From Pseudoduganella violaceinigra DSM 15887 (GTDB lineage Bacteria > Pseudomonadota > Gammaproteobacteria > Burkholderiales > Burkholderiaceae_D), in NCBI RefSeq assembly GCF_000425385.1, contig NZ_AUDI01000020.1, positions 115,388 to 179,387 of the forward strand: DNA of 64,000 nt. Direction: 5' to 3'. Under the pieces are notes generated by a model. It was not told the origin of the DNA, ran no database searches, and was given only the letters and a program-made list of their open reading frames with translations. Positions within the stretch are counted from its first letter, which is position 1; each line of letters starts with the position of its first letter. Shown here in pieces: positions 38,013 to 46,700 of this stretch. Both the position numbers and the translations under genes were made by a program.

Positions 38013-39824
38013 CTAGCGCGGCGTGAAGCCGTCCTCGCTCCAGCGTTCGCTGCCCACGCCGTGGCGGATGAAGAACAGGCCCAGCGGGTCGTACTTCTGC
38101 TTGACCTGGGCCAGCCGCGCATAATTGGCGCCCCAGAACGCCGCCTGCCAGTTGGCGAGGAAGTAGTCGCTCTCCGACATATACGAGCCCGCGGCCGGTT
38201 CCAGCACCAGTAACTGGTCCATCGCCTTGCCGATGTCGCGCGCGCGCTGCCGGGCGATGGCGCGCTCCTGCAAGGCCCCCGGCATGCCGGGATATTGCGG
38301 GGCGCCGCCGCCGGCGATGATCACCAGCGCGAAGGCGTCGAGCATGGCCGGGTTCATCGCGCTGTTGCGGGCCGCTTCAATTTCCGCCGCCGGAGCGCCG
38401 GCCAGTCCCTTGTTGAAGTGGAAGCCGACGTGCCAATGGCGCGATGCATTGAATACCGCCTCGGCCAGGGCGGCCTGGCGCGCGGGGGCCAGCAGGCCGG
38501 CGTTCAGCCATGCGGACTGGTAGCCGTGGATATACCAGCCCGCTTCCTTGGCGTCGCCCTTCCAGGCCATGTGGTGGGACGGCGCGCCGGGACGATTGTC
38601 CGGCTCGATCAGCCCAGGCGCATGCTTGCGGAAAAAATCCGCATTCCAGAAATGGCGGGCCGGCAGCGCGATGCATTTGAACTCATCTTCGAAGCTGTAC
38701 TCCGGGCGGGCGCGCAGCCACGCGAGCATCGGCTCCCATACGGCGGCGGCCTGTTCCTGGCTGAGGCCCTGGAAGACCATCGAGATCTTGACGCTGTTGT
38801 CCGTCTCGAAGCCGATCTGCTCGCCCCACTGCGGGTTGAACAGCGCGCCGGCATAAAAGGCCAGCAGCTGTTCGATGAGCGCGCGGTAGGCCTGGTCCGA
38901 GGCCGCCTTGACCTTGGCCATCACGCCGCCGAAGCTTGCCGGCAGTTCGCGCGTGCGCAGCGTGAGGCGGGTGACGATGCCGATGCTGCCGCCGCCACCG
39001 CCCTTGAGCGCCCAGAACAGGTCCGCATTCTGGCTGGCGTTGGCGATGCGCACCTGGCCGTCGGCCGTCACCACCTCCGCTTCCAGCAGGCCGGCCGACG
39101 CCGTACCGAAGTTTTTCGAAAAGCTGCCAAAGCCGCCGCTTTGCACCAGGCCGGCCACGCCGACCGTGGCGCAGCCGCCGCCCTGCACGTAGCGGCCGCC
39201 CTTGGTGGTCACCGCATCGTAGGCGTCGATCCACAGGGCGCCCGCGCCGAGCGAGACGGCGGGCTGCGGGGCGTCGGCGCTGCCTTGCGCGACGAAGGCT
39301 TCGTGCATGGCGACGCTGTTCATCTTGCGCGTCCACACCAGCAGGGAGTCGGGCGCGTCGGAAGTACCCTGGTAGCTATGGCCGCCGCCTTTGACGACCA
39401 GGCGCAGGTTGTTGTTGCGGGCGAAGTTGACGGCGGCGACGATGTCGGCGCTGCTTTCGGCGGCCAGGGCATAGGCCGACGGCCTGGAGTCCCAGGCATC
39501 GAGCCAGCCGCTGGTCTGGGTCAGGGCCGGCTGGTCGCCGATCGCAAAGGGATTCTTGATCTCGTCCAGCGCCTGGCGGCAGGCCGCAGCGGCGGGGCTG
39601 GCGCAGGCGGCGAAGAAAGGTTCAAGCCGCAGCAGGCGGCCGCCCACGGCTGTCTGCAAGCCTTGCCATTTGGCTGCCGAAGGCCAGCCGGCATGGCCGG
39701 GGCGCACGCGCGGGCGCAGTTTTTCCCGGCCCGGCAGCGCCGCTGCCCAGACAGGTGCGAACGGCATGGCGGGAAGCATGGCGGCTTTCAGCAGGAACCT
39801 TCGTTTCATTGCAGCGTCTTTCAT
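38013..39824 (-). CDS. Tat-exported FAD-linked oxidase (BBE-type, bicovalent FAD)
   Basis: 603-residue flavoprotein of the VAO/berberine-bridge-enzyme family. The N-terminus has a twin-arginine motif (MKRRFLLKAAMLPAMPF), so it is exported folded. The FAD domain shows VVKGGGHSYQGTSDAPDS with the His (149) that forms an 8-alpha bond, and GGGCATVGVAGLVQSGGFG with the Cys (218) of the 6-S-cysteinyl link. Both sites imply bicovalent FAD, found in sugar and alkaloid oxidases. The BBE C-terminal motif is seen near NWQAAFWGANYARLAQVKQKYDPLGLFF. Start 39824 and 39809 (MKRRF) are both plausible. The substrate is unknown; carbohydrate oxidation would fit the neighbouring sugar locus but is only inference. 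Confidence 0.85.
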   Translation of the reverse strand: MKDAAMKRRFLLKAAMLPAMPFAPVWAAALPGREKLRPRVRPGHAGWPSAAKWQGLQTAVGGRLLRLEPFFAACASPAAAACRQALDEIKNPFAIGDQPALTQTSGWLDAWDSRPSAYALAAESSADIVAAVNFARNNNLRLVVKGGGHSYQGTSDAPDSLLVWTRKMNSVAMHEAFVAQGSADAPQPAVSLGAGALWIDAYDAVTTKGGRYVQGGGCATVGVAGLVQSGGFGSFSKNFGTASAGLLEAEVVTADGQVRIANASQNADLFWALKGGGGGSIGIVTRLTLRTRELPASFGGVMAKVKAASDQAYRALIEQLLAFYAGALFNPQWGEQIGFETDNSVKISMVFQGLSQEQAAAVWEPMLAWLRARPEYSFEDEFKCIALPARHFWNADFFRKHAPGLIEPDNRPGAPSHHMAWKGDAKEAGWYIHGYQSAWLNAGLLAPARQAALAEAVFNASRHWHVGFHFNKGLAGAPAAEIEAARNSAMNPAMLDAFALVIIAGGGAPQYPGMPGALQERAIARQRARDIGKAMDQLLVLEPAAGSYMSESDYFLANWQAAFWGANYARLAQVKQKYDPLGLFFIRHGVGSERWSEDGFTPR

Positions 39825-39926
39825 TGACGTTAATAATTAGTCAATGTTAATCGGCAATGGTTGTCCTTGCCACAAAAATGTGGCGAAGCGCCGCGCGATG
39901 TGGCGAACAGGTAAGATGGGCCGACC

Positions 39927-40685
39927 ATGTCCAAGCTCGCCGCACTTGCCGCGCTGTTATTGGCTGCGCCGCTGGCCCAGGCGGCCGAGCCGGTGCGGCT
40001 GGCCTCCGACGCCTGGTGTCCATTTGTCTGCGCCAGCGGCGAACGTGTGACGGGGGGCTACCTGGTCGATGCCGCGTCGGCGGCATTGTCGGCGCAAGGC
40101 CGGCAAGCCATCGCGGTCCTGATGCCGCTGAACCGCGCGGTGCGCGAGACGGAGCGTGGCCATATCGAAGGCGTGTATGCGCCGGCGATCGACGTGCCTT
40201 TGAAACTGAGCCAACCGCTGGCGTATTCGCGCGCTTGCTTCTTTACCCTGCACGATTCTGCATGGCGCTACAGCGGCCTGGCTTCGCTGGCCGGCCAGCA
40301 GGTGGGCATCATCGACGATTACGGCTACGACGACGGGCCGATGGACGACTATATCAGCCGCAACCGGCGCGAGCCCGGGAAGCTGAAGCTGGCGTTTGGC
40401 CAAACGGCTGGCCTTAGCAATCTGCGCATGCTGTTGCACGGGCGCGTGCCGGTCGTGCTGGAGCATGAAGCGGTGATGGCGCAACTGGCCGCAGGCGAGC
40501 AAGCGTCGCGCCGGCTGCGCCGGGCCGGTTGCCTGGAACGGCGGCTGCCGCTGACGGTGGGCTTCGCGGCGGACAACCCGAAGGCCACGGCCTCGCTGGC
40601 GGCGCTGGAGGCGGGCTTGCGCCAGCTCGAAGCGAGCGGCGCCTTGCATGCGCTGCGCCGGCGCTACCAGCTGCAGGACGATTAG
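39927..40685 (+). CDS. Periplasmic substrate-binding (SBP_bac_3-like) protein
   Basis: 252-residue protein with signal peptide (MSKLAALAALLLAAPLAQAAEP). It is followed by an amino-acid-type binding fold: VRLASDAWCPFVC, GGYLVDAASAALSAQG, LNRAVRETERGHIEGVYAP, LAGQQVGIIDDYGYDDG, then VVLEHEAVMAQL. No ABC permease or ATPase lies nearby, so it resembles the orphan binding proteins that sense ligands or carry accessory roles. Its stop overlaps the convergent MFS gene by 4 bases. Confidence 0.78.
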   Translation: MSKLAALAALLLAAPLAQAAEPVRLASDAWCPFVCASGERVTGGYLVDAASAALSAQGRQAIAVLMPLNRAVRETERGHIEGVYAPAIDVPLKLSQPLAYSRACFFTLHDSAWRYSGLASLAGQQVGIIDDYGYDDGPMDDYISRNRREPGKLKLAFGQTAGLSNLRMLLHGRVPVVLEHEAVMAQLAAGEQASRRLRRAGCLERRLPLTVGFAADNPKATASLAALEAGLRQLEASGALHALRRRYQLQDD

Positions 40686-42505
40686 CGCGCGAAGTGCGCC
40701 TCGATCTCTTCCAGCGTCCTGCCTTTGGTTTCCGGCAGCAGGAAGGCGGCGGCGAGGAAGTACACCACTGTGCAGCCGGCCCAGAAGAAGAACATCGCGG
40801 CATAGCCGTGCTGGCCGACGGTCGGCAGGAACACGGCTGCGATCGTGGTGGAGACGAACTGGTTCACCAGCAGCGCGATGCTCATGCCATTGGAGCGGAT
40901 GCGCGTCGGCATCAATTCGGACAGGGCGAGCCACACGCATACGCCGGGACCGACGGCGAAGCTGGCGACGAACAGGCAGATCGCCAGCGTCACCTGCCAG
41001 CCGTGCGCCACCGAAGGCAGCGCGCCGACCTGCGCCTGCTCGATACGCAGCGGGGCGTCGCGGCCCTCGGCCGGATCGGCGAAAGGATTGAGGTGCAGGC
41101 GGCGGAAGAAGGCGCCGATCACGCTGTCCGCTTGCACGGCATCTTCGCGCGACAGCAGCATCGGCGCCAGCGCCGGGTCGTCGCTGCGGCGCGTCTGCAC
41201 ATTGGTGAAGGGGCCGTAGGAAAAGGCGACCGTCAGCAGCTGCGGCGCCGCACCGGCGCCGGCCGGCGCGCCCAGCGCTTTTAGCGTATGCGCGTCCAGC
41301 CGCAGCGACAGGGTGTCGCCATGCACCTGGGCGGCGACGATGGCGCGCACGTCGCGCTGCCCGCTTTCGGCGCTGCGAAACAGGAGTCCAGCGGCCAGCA
41401 GGGCGAGCACGATGCCGCCGCTCCCCACCATCAGCAGGAACTTGCGCCCTTTGCGGTCGACCAGCAGCACCGCCACCACGGTCATGACGGCGTTCAGCAG
41501 CTTGAGCCCGACGTCGGCCATATTCGCGGTGGCGCCGGGCAGGCCGGCCTGGTTCAGGATGTTGACCACGTAGGCCAGCACGGAATTGATGCCGGTGGCC
41601 TGGGTGCAGGCCAGCACCAGGCAGGCCAGCAGGAAGGGCAGCACGTAGCGCCGGCTAAGCAGGCGCTCGTCCGCCGGCCCGCGCCCGGCCACGACGCCGC
41701 GCGCCGCCGCGATAGCGCCGGAGGTCGGGGCGTCGCCCCCTTCGGCGACGCCGGCAGCGGCCTGCATGTCGCGCAGTTCGGCGTCCGCCGCGCCGGCCGG
41801 GCGGGTGCGCAGCAGTGCGGCGCGGGCCAGTTCCTCGCGTCCGCGCCGCATCAGCCAGCGCGGCGATTCGGCCAGCAGCAGACTGCCGAACGTGAATACC
41901 AGACCCGGGGTCAGGCACATCCAGAAGATGCTGCGCCAGGCGTGGTCCTTGGCGTTAAATACCGCCGCGGCGCGCGCGGTTTCCGGCAAGGCCTGGGCCG
42001 CCAGCGTGGCGCCTTCGACGTGCTGCGCCTGCACCAAGCCGATCAGGGCTGCCGCGACCAGGCCGATGGTGAGCAGCAGCTGGAACAGCGCCGCGCCGCG
42101 CCCGCGCTGCTCGGCGCGCAGGCACTCGGCCAGGTATAGCGGCACCACCACGCCGATCAGGCCACCGCTGACGCCTTGCAGCAGGCGCCCCAGCAGCAGC
42201 GCCACATAGCCGTCCGACAGTGCGATCAGGGGAATGCTGATGGTGAACAGGGCGCCGGCCAGCACCATCGCCCAGCGCCGGCCGATGGCGTCGGCCACGG
42301 CGCCGGCGAACAGCGAGGAGAGTACGGATCCAAGCAGCACGGCGGCGACGATGAAGCTCAGTTGCTGCGCGCTCAGCTTCCAGGCGAGGGAAGCGGTGGA
42401 TTCAAGGTAAGGCAAGGCGCCGGCGATGATGCCGACATCGATCCCGTAAAGCAGGCCGCCCATCCCGGCGATAAATAACAGAAAGCGCATGGATAAGGCC
42501 TGCAT
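40682..42505 (-). CDS. Sugar-porter MFS transporter, probable GalNAc permease
   Basis: 607-residue inner-membrane transporter. Sugar-porter signatures are present: GLLYGIDVGIIAGALPYLE (helix 1), ADAIGRRWAM (motif A), GRLLQGVSGGLIGVVVPLYLAE (helix 4 signature), and PESPRWLM-like AESPRWLMRRGREE after helix 6. It is longer than the usual 460-490 residues because about 110 extra residues, rich in Ala/Gly and beta-like, lie between helices 9 and 10. It is the last gene of the agaS-ROK-kbaZ-agaR-nagA operon and has AAGGAG 8 bases before the ATG. In this context it most likely imports free GalNAc (replacing the PTS of E. coli), which the ROK kinase then phosphorylates. The substrate is inferred from context only. 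Confidence 0.85.
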   Translation of the reverse strand: MQALSMRFLLFIAGMGGLLYGIDVGIIAGALPYLESTASLAWKLSAQQLSFIVAAVLLGSVLSSLFAGAVADAIGRRWAMVLAGALFTISIPLIALSDGYVALLLGRLLQGVSGGLIGVVVPLYLAECLRAEQRGRGAALFQLLLTIGLVAAALIGLVQAQHVEGATLAAQALPETARAAAVFNAKDHAWRSIFWMCLTPGLVFTFGSLLLAESPRWLMRRGREELARAALLRTRPAGAADAELRDMQAAAGVAEGGDAPTSGAIAAARGVVAGRGPADERLLSRRYVLPFLLACLVLACTQATGINSVLAYVVNILNQAGLPGATANMADVGLKLLNAVMTVVAVLLVDRKGRKFLLMVGSGGIVLALLAAGLLFRSAESGQRDVRAIVAAQVHGDTLSLRLDAHTLKALGAPAGAGAAPQLLTVAFSYGPFTNVQTRRSDDPALAPMLLSREDAVQADSVIGAFFRRLHLNPFADPAEGRDAPLRIEQAQVGALPSVAHGWQVTLAICLFVASFAVGPGVCVWLALSELMPTRIRSNGMSIALLVNQFVSTTIAAVFLPTVGQHGYAAMFFFWAGCTVVYFLAAAFLLPETKGRTLEEIEAHFAR

Positions 42506-42522
42506 GGGATCTCCTTGATTTT

Positions 42523-43608
42523 TTATGAGAGGGGTATGGCCTCGCCTTCGACGAAGACGGCCACGGGGTGTAAAGACTGGTCCAGCACGACGATGTCGGC
42601 CCACGCCCCCAATGCCAGGCGGCCGCGCTGCGGCTCGTCCAGGTAGTCGGCGGGGAACAGCGACAGGCGCTGCGATGCTTCCGCCACATCCATGCCCAGG
42701 CCGACGAAGTTGCGCAGCGCCTGGTCCATGGTCAGCACGGAGCCGGCCAGCGAACCGGTGGCCAGGCGCACGCAGCCCATGCACTTGAATACGCGCTGGG
42801 TGCCCAGCGCATATTCGCCGTCCGGCATGCCGGTGGCGGAGGTGGCATCGGTCACGCCGTACAGGCGCGGAATGGCGCGCAGCGCGGCGCGCATGGCGCC
42901 AGGGTGCACGTGCAGCAGGTCGGGAATGATTTCGGCGTATTCGGCGTGCGCCATGGCCACGTCCACCATGCCCGGCTCCTTGTGGCTCATGCCGCTCATG
43001 CCGTTGAACAGGTGGGTGAAGCCGGCGGCGCCGGCGCGCATGGCGGCCACGCCGTCGTCGTAGCTGCCGGCGCTGTGGCCGATCTGGACGCGGATGCCCA
43101 TCTCCTTCAGGTGCGGGATCAGTTCCAGGTGGCCTGCCACTTCAGGCGCCATCGTCAGCACGCGGATCGGGGCGATGGCGTTGTAGCTTTCCACCAGCGC
43201 GCGGCTGCCCGTCACCACGTCGGGCGGCTGGGCGCCCAGGCGGCGGCGGTTCAGGAACGGTCCTTCCAGGTGCACGCCCAGCATGCGCGCACCGTGCTGG
43301 GGGCGCTGCGCGATGACGCCGGCCAGCCCTTGCAGGGCGTGGCGGATGGAATCTTCCTTCGCCGTCAGCGTGGTGCCGAGCAGCGCGGTGGTGCCATGGC
43401 GCGCATGGCTGCGGGCGACCACGGCGCCGGCCGCGCCGCCTTCCATGATGTCGACGCCGGAGGCGCCGTGCACATGCAGGTCGACGAAGCCAGGGATGAG
43501 GGTCAGGCCTGCGCCGGCCGGGCCTTCCGTGATAGCGGTGATGCGCTGGTCGAAGGCGATGCTGCCGTTGATCCAGCCGCCGGGTGTGAGAATGCGTCCT
43601 TGCAGCAT
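42523..43608 (-). CDS. nagA: N-acetylglucosamine/galactosamine-6-phosphate deacetylase
   Basis: 361-residue amidohydrolase that removes the acetyl group from an amino-sugar 6-phosphate. Metal and catalytic motifs appear in order: DLHVHGASGVDIMEG, HLEGPFLN (Glu ligand), IGHSAGSYDDG (His), FTHLFNGMSGMSHKEPG (His), and TDATSATGMPDGEY (catalytic Asp). NagA and AgaA cannot be separated by motif; the adjacent agaS, kbaZ and agaR point to GalNAc-6-phosphate as the working substrate. It lies 4 bases after agaR. Confidence 0.9.
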   Translation of the reverse strand: MLQGRILTPGGWINGSIAFDQRITAITEGPAGAGLTLIPGFVDLHVHGASGVDIMEGGAAGAVVARSHARHGTTALLGTTLTAKEDSIRHALQGLAGVIAQRPQHGARMLGVHLEGPFLNRRRLGAQPPDVVTGSRALVESYNAIAPIRVLTMAPEVAGHLELIPHLKEMGIRVQIGHSAGSYDDGVAAMRAGAAGFTHLFNGMSGMSHKEPGMVDVAMAHAEYAEIIPDLLHVHPGAMRAALRAIPRLYGVTDATSATGMPDGEYALGTQRVFKCMGCVRLATGSLAGSVLTMDQALRNFVGLGMDVAEASQRLSLFPADYLDEPQRGRLALGAWADIVVLDQSLHPVAVFVEGEAIPLS

Positions 43609-43612
43609 GCCC

Positions 43613-44380
43613 TTACTCCGCCACGATCAATTCGATCCCGCGCTTTTCCAGCCCGTCGCGGTACTCGGCGGAGATGCTGGCGTCGGTGATGACGGCATGC
43701 ACGCGGTCCAGCTGCACGATGCGGTGCAGCGACACGCGGCCGAACTTGGAAGCGTCGGTCAGCACGATGACTTTCTTGGCGCGCTCCACCATCTTGTGGT
43801 TCAGGTTCGCTTCGGCCTCGTGGTGGGTGGTGATGCCAAACTGCAGGTCAAATCCGTCGACGCCCAGGAACAGCTTGTCGAAGTTGTAGGCCGATAGGCA
43901 GGCTTCGGCCTGTGCGCCCTGCAGCGACAGCGATTGCTTGCGCAGGCGGCCGCCGGTCAGGATCAGGTCCACGCCCGGCGCATCGGCCAGTTCCCATGCG
44001 ATATTCAGGCCGTTGGTCAGGACCGTGACATTGCTCGCTTCGCGCAGGTGGCGCGCCAGCGAAATGGTGGTGGTGCCGGAGTCGATGATGACGTTGTCGC
44101 CCGGCTGCACCATGCGCGCGGCCAGCAGGCCGATTCGTTCTTTCTGCGCCTGGTTCAGGGAATCCTTCTGGCGGATGGTGTGTTCGGTCGGTGGTGTGCG
44201 CGCCAGCAGGGCGCCGCCGTGGCTGCGCTGCACCAGGCCTTGCGATTCGAGCATACTGAGGTCGCTGCGGATGGTGACGGCGGACACGCCAAGCTTGTCG
44301 ACCAGGTCGGCCACCTGGACCGAACCATTTTGTACGATCGCCTGCAGGATGGTTTCGCGGCGTTGGCTGGTATTTCGCAT
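43613..44380 (-). CDS. agaR: DeoR-family repressor of GalNAc genes (AgaR-like)
   Basis: 255-residue regulator. The N-terminal DeoR winged helix (residues about 5-60) shows RRETILQAIVQNGSVQVADLVDKLGVSAVTIRSDL and GLVQRSHGGALL. The C-terminal sugar-phosphate sensor domain has the isomerase-like motifs IDSGTTTISLARHL, LTNGLNIAWEL, LTGGRLRKQSLS and LGVDGFDLQFGITTHHEAEA. Position inside the agaS-nagA operon and the CTTTCG-type repeats in front of that operon match the AgaR regulon type, where tagatose or galactosamine phosphates are inducers in relatives. It lies 33 bases after kbaZ. Confidence 0.88.
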   Translation of the reverse strand: MRNTSQRRETILQAIVQNGSVQVADLVDKLGVSAVTIRSDLSMLESQGLVQRSHGGALLARTPPTEHTIRQKDSLNQAQKERIGLLAARMVQPGDNVIIDSGTTTISLARHLREASNVTVLTNGLNIAWELADAPGVDLILTGGRLRKQSLSLQGAQAEACLSAYNFDKLFLGVDGFDLQFGITTHHEAEANLNHKMVERAKKVIVLTDASKFGRVSLHRIVQLDRVHAVITDASISAEYRDGLEKRGIELIVAE

Positions 44381-44413
44381 GTCTTCTGTCGCTGATGTTC
44401 AAAAACGTCGAGC

Positions 44414-45742
44414 TTAACAGAAGGCGGCAGCCAGGTGCGGGGCCGGGGCGTTGGCGCTGCAGGCGCGCGCATACTGCGCCAGCACGCGCGCCACCTTGTG
44501 TTCGAGCAGCGCCTGCGGTTCGGCGGCCAGCTCGCCCTGCAGGACGGCGAGGAATTGCTCCGGCAGGTATTGGCTCAGCAAAGGCAGCGGGATGCTGCGG
44601 CCTGCCAGGTTGGCGAACAGGCGGCTCACCGCAGTCGCCACCTCCGGCTCGCCCCAGTAGTAGCGGCAGCGGTCGGACAGGCCGTAGCGGCGCATCAGGC
44701 GCTGTTCATCGGCGCTGCCCACATAATGTTTTTGCCAGTGCTTCGGCTTGGCCAGCATGGCCTGGTCCAGCACTTCCATCAGGCGCGAAGCCTGTTCCTT
44801 GCCCAGCAGCGCCTCTTCGATCTGGCACAGCGCCAGGAAGCCTTCGCGCAGGGCAAACGTGGCGGCGGGGCCGACCTTCAGGATCGCGTAGTGGCCACGC
44901 ACCATTTCATGCAGGGCCGATTCGCGCTGATAGTCGGTGGAATGGGCTTCGAACACCAGGCCCGGCTGGGCCGCCACAAAGTCCGACAAGGCAGCCGCCG
45001 CTGCGGGATCGAAATGCTGCACATCGGACTGGTCGAAGTCGACCCCGGGTTGCACCACCATGGCGACCACGCGCTGCCACGCATCGCGCAGGCCAGCGGC
45101 GGCAAAGGCGCGGCGATGCACGTCCAGCGTGCGCGCGGCCGCTTGCGGCGCGGTGACGGACAGCGCCTGCTCCAGCGAACTTTCGCCGCCCGGCACCGGG
45201 ACTTCGGTGCCGATCACATACACCGGCGGCGGCAAGCCGTTGCGCGCCGCCGCCTGTTCGGCAATCGCGGCCAGGCGTACCGCGCGCTCGGCCACGATCT
45301 CGTCGCCCAGCACGGGTGCATCGTCCGCGCAGCGCATGCTGCAATCGAGGTGGATCTTGTGAAAGCCTGCCGCGGCGTAGGCATCGACCAGCACGTCGGC
45401 GTGCGCCATCGCGGCGGCCGCGTCGAGCGACTGCCAGGCGTTGGGACCGAGATGGTCGCCGCCCAGTACCAGGCGTTCCGCCGGGAAGCCCTGCTCCTGC
45501 GCCAGGCGGTGCACATAGTCGCGGAACTGGGACGGCTGCATGCCGGTGTAGCCGCCGAACTGGTCGACCTGGTTGGAGGTGGCCTCCACCAGCAGCGGCG
45601 TGCCGTATTGCGTGGCCACCTGCATGGCGGCGCGCAGCACGGTCGGGTGGCTGCAGCAAACGCTGTACAAGCCGACGGGCTCGCCGCGCCGGTGCGCCTT
45701 GACGATTTGCAGGACCGGGGACAGTTGGGCGGGCAGGTTCAT
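44414..45742 (-). CDS. agaZ: GatZ/KbaZ (AgaZ)-family protein of tagatose-phosphate metabolism
   Basis: 442-residue TIM-barrel protein. Family segments include GLYSVCCSHPTVLRAAM, VEATSNQVDQFGGYTGM, LGGDHLGPNAWQ, FHKIHLDCSMRCADD, YVIGTEVPVPGG and FEAHSTDYQ. In E. coli KbaZ and GatZ are accessory subunits needed for full activity of the class II tagatose-1,6-bisphosphate aldolase; in the Shewanella-type GalNAc pathway the AgaZ homologue is described as a tagatose-6-phosphate kinase. With no aldolase catalytic subunit or PfkB kinase nearby, the kinase role is attractive here but unproven. The ATG at 45742 gives MNLPAQLSPVLQIVKAH, the family N-terminus. Confidence 0.88.
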   Translation of the reverse strand: MNLPAQLSPVLQIVKAHRRGEPVGLYSVCCSHPTVLRAAMQVATQYGTPLLVEATSNQVDQFGGYTGMQPSQFRDYVHRLAQEQGFPAERLVLGGDHLGPNAWQSLDAAAAMAHADVLVDAYAAAGFHKIHLDCSMRCADDAPVLGDEIVAERAVRLAAIAEQAAARNGLPPPVYVIGTEVPVPGGESSLEQALSVTAPQAAARTLDVHRRAFAAAGLRDAWQRVVAMVVQPGVDFDQSDVQHFDPAAAAALSDFVAAQPGLVFEAHSTDYQRESALHEMVRGHYAILKVGPAATFALREGFLALCQIEEALLGKEQASRLMEVLDQAMLAKPKHWQKHYVGSADEQRLMRRYGLSDRCRYYWGEPEVATAVSRLFANLAGRSIPLPLLSQYLPEQFLAVLQGELAAEPQALLEHKVARVLAQYARACSANAPAPHLAAAFC

Positions 45743-45749
45743 TCTGGTC

Positions 45750-46700
45750 TTACTCCGATTGTTGGCGCGCCAGCAGGGCGGCGCCGCGCGCACCGCCCGC
45801 ATCGCCGAAGCGTGGCGGCAGCACTGGCGGGGTTTGCACGCCGCGGAACAGGTGGCGGCGCATGGCCGCCGGCAGTTGCTGGTACAAATGGGCCAGCTTG
45901 GACAGTCCACCGCCCAGGACGATGGCGTGCGGGTCGTAAGCCAGCACCAGGCTCGCCATGGCGTGGCCCAGCAGGTCGAGATGGATGGCCAGCGCTTGCG
46001 CTGCCGCTGCGTCGCCGTTGTTGGCGCGCGCCACGATGGTCAGCGGCTGTGCGCCGTCGCCGCCGGCATGGGCGTGCAGCTTCGACAACCCGGGTCCGGA
46101 GACATAGCGTTCCAGGCAGCCTGCCTTGCCGCACGGGCAGTCGAATACCGGCAGCCCGTATTGCGCCAGCAGGGGCGCGGGCACCGTCCAATGGCCCCAT
46201 TCGCCGGCAATGGCGTTGAAGCCGCGCTGCAGGCGCCCATCGACGCAGTAACCGCCGCCCGCGCCGGTGCCGATAATGGCGCCGAACATGGATGGCAGTC
46301 CGGCTGCTGCGCCGCCTTGCGCTTCCGACAGGGCGAAGCATTGGCAGTCGTTGCCGATGACGACAGTGCGCGCCAGCGCGCCTTGCAGCGCCGCAGCGAC
46401 GATGCGGCCGTTCAGGGCGGGGATGTTGGAACTTAACTGGCGGCCGGTGGCGCTATCGATCACGCCGGGCAGGCCGACGCCGACCGGTGCGGGCTTTGCC
46501 TGCTGGCCGAGCGCGGTATCGCCGCGCGCCACCAGACCGGCAATGGCGGCGAGGAATTCATCGAAATCCGTGCCCGGCGTGGCGACCCGTTCGCGGAACA
46601 CTTCGCGCAGGTCGCTGCCGGCATCAAGCCAGGACACCAGTTCAATCTTGGTGCCGCCGATATCGATGCCGTGGTAGCTGCGTTGTTCAGAACTGGTCAT
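45750..46700 (-). CDS. agaK: ROK-family sugar kinase, probable GalNAc kinase
   Basis: 316-residue kinase. The ATP-binding motif is GIDIGGTKIEL, the catalytic region GVGLPGVIDSATG ... NIPALNGR, and the conserved Asp is in GNDCQCFALSE. The ROK signature has a zinc site: GEWGHW, then CPCGKAGCLERYVSGPGL. ROK proteins phosphorylate glucose, GlcNAc, fructose or GalNAc. Between agaS and kbaZ, after a non-PTS transporter, GalNAc to GalNAc-6-phosphate is the logical reaction, as for AgaK of Shewanella-type pathways. The start overlaps the agaS end by 14 bases, so they are co-translated. Confidence 0.87.
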   Translation of the reverse strand: MTSSEQRSYHGIDIGGTKIELVSWLDAGSDLREVFRERVATPGTDFDEFLAAIAGLVARGDTALGQQAKPAPVGVGLPGVIDSATGRQLSSNIPALNGRIVAAALQGALARTVVIGNDCQCFALSEAQGGAAAGLPSMFGAIIGTGAGGGYCVDGRLQRGFNAIAGEWGHWTVPAPLLAQYGLPVFDCPCGKAGCLERYVSGPGLSKLHAHAGGDGAQPLTIVARANNGDAAAAQALAIHLDLLGHAMASLVLAYDPHAIVLGGGLSKLAHLYQQLPAAMRRHLFRGVQTPPVLPPRFGDAGGARGAALLARQQSE

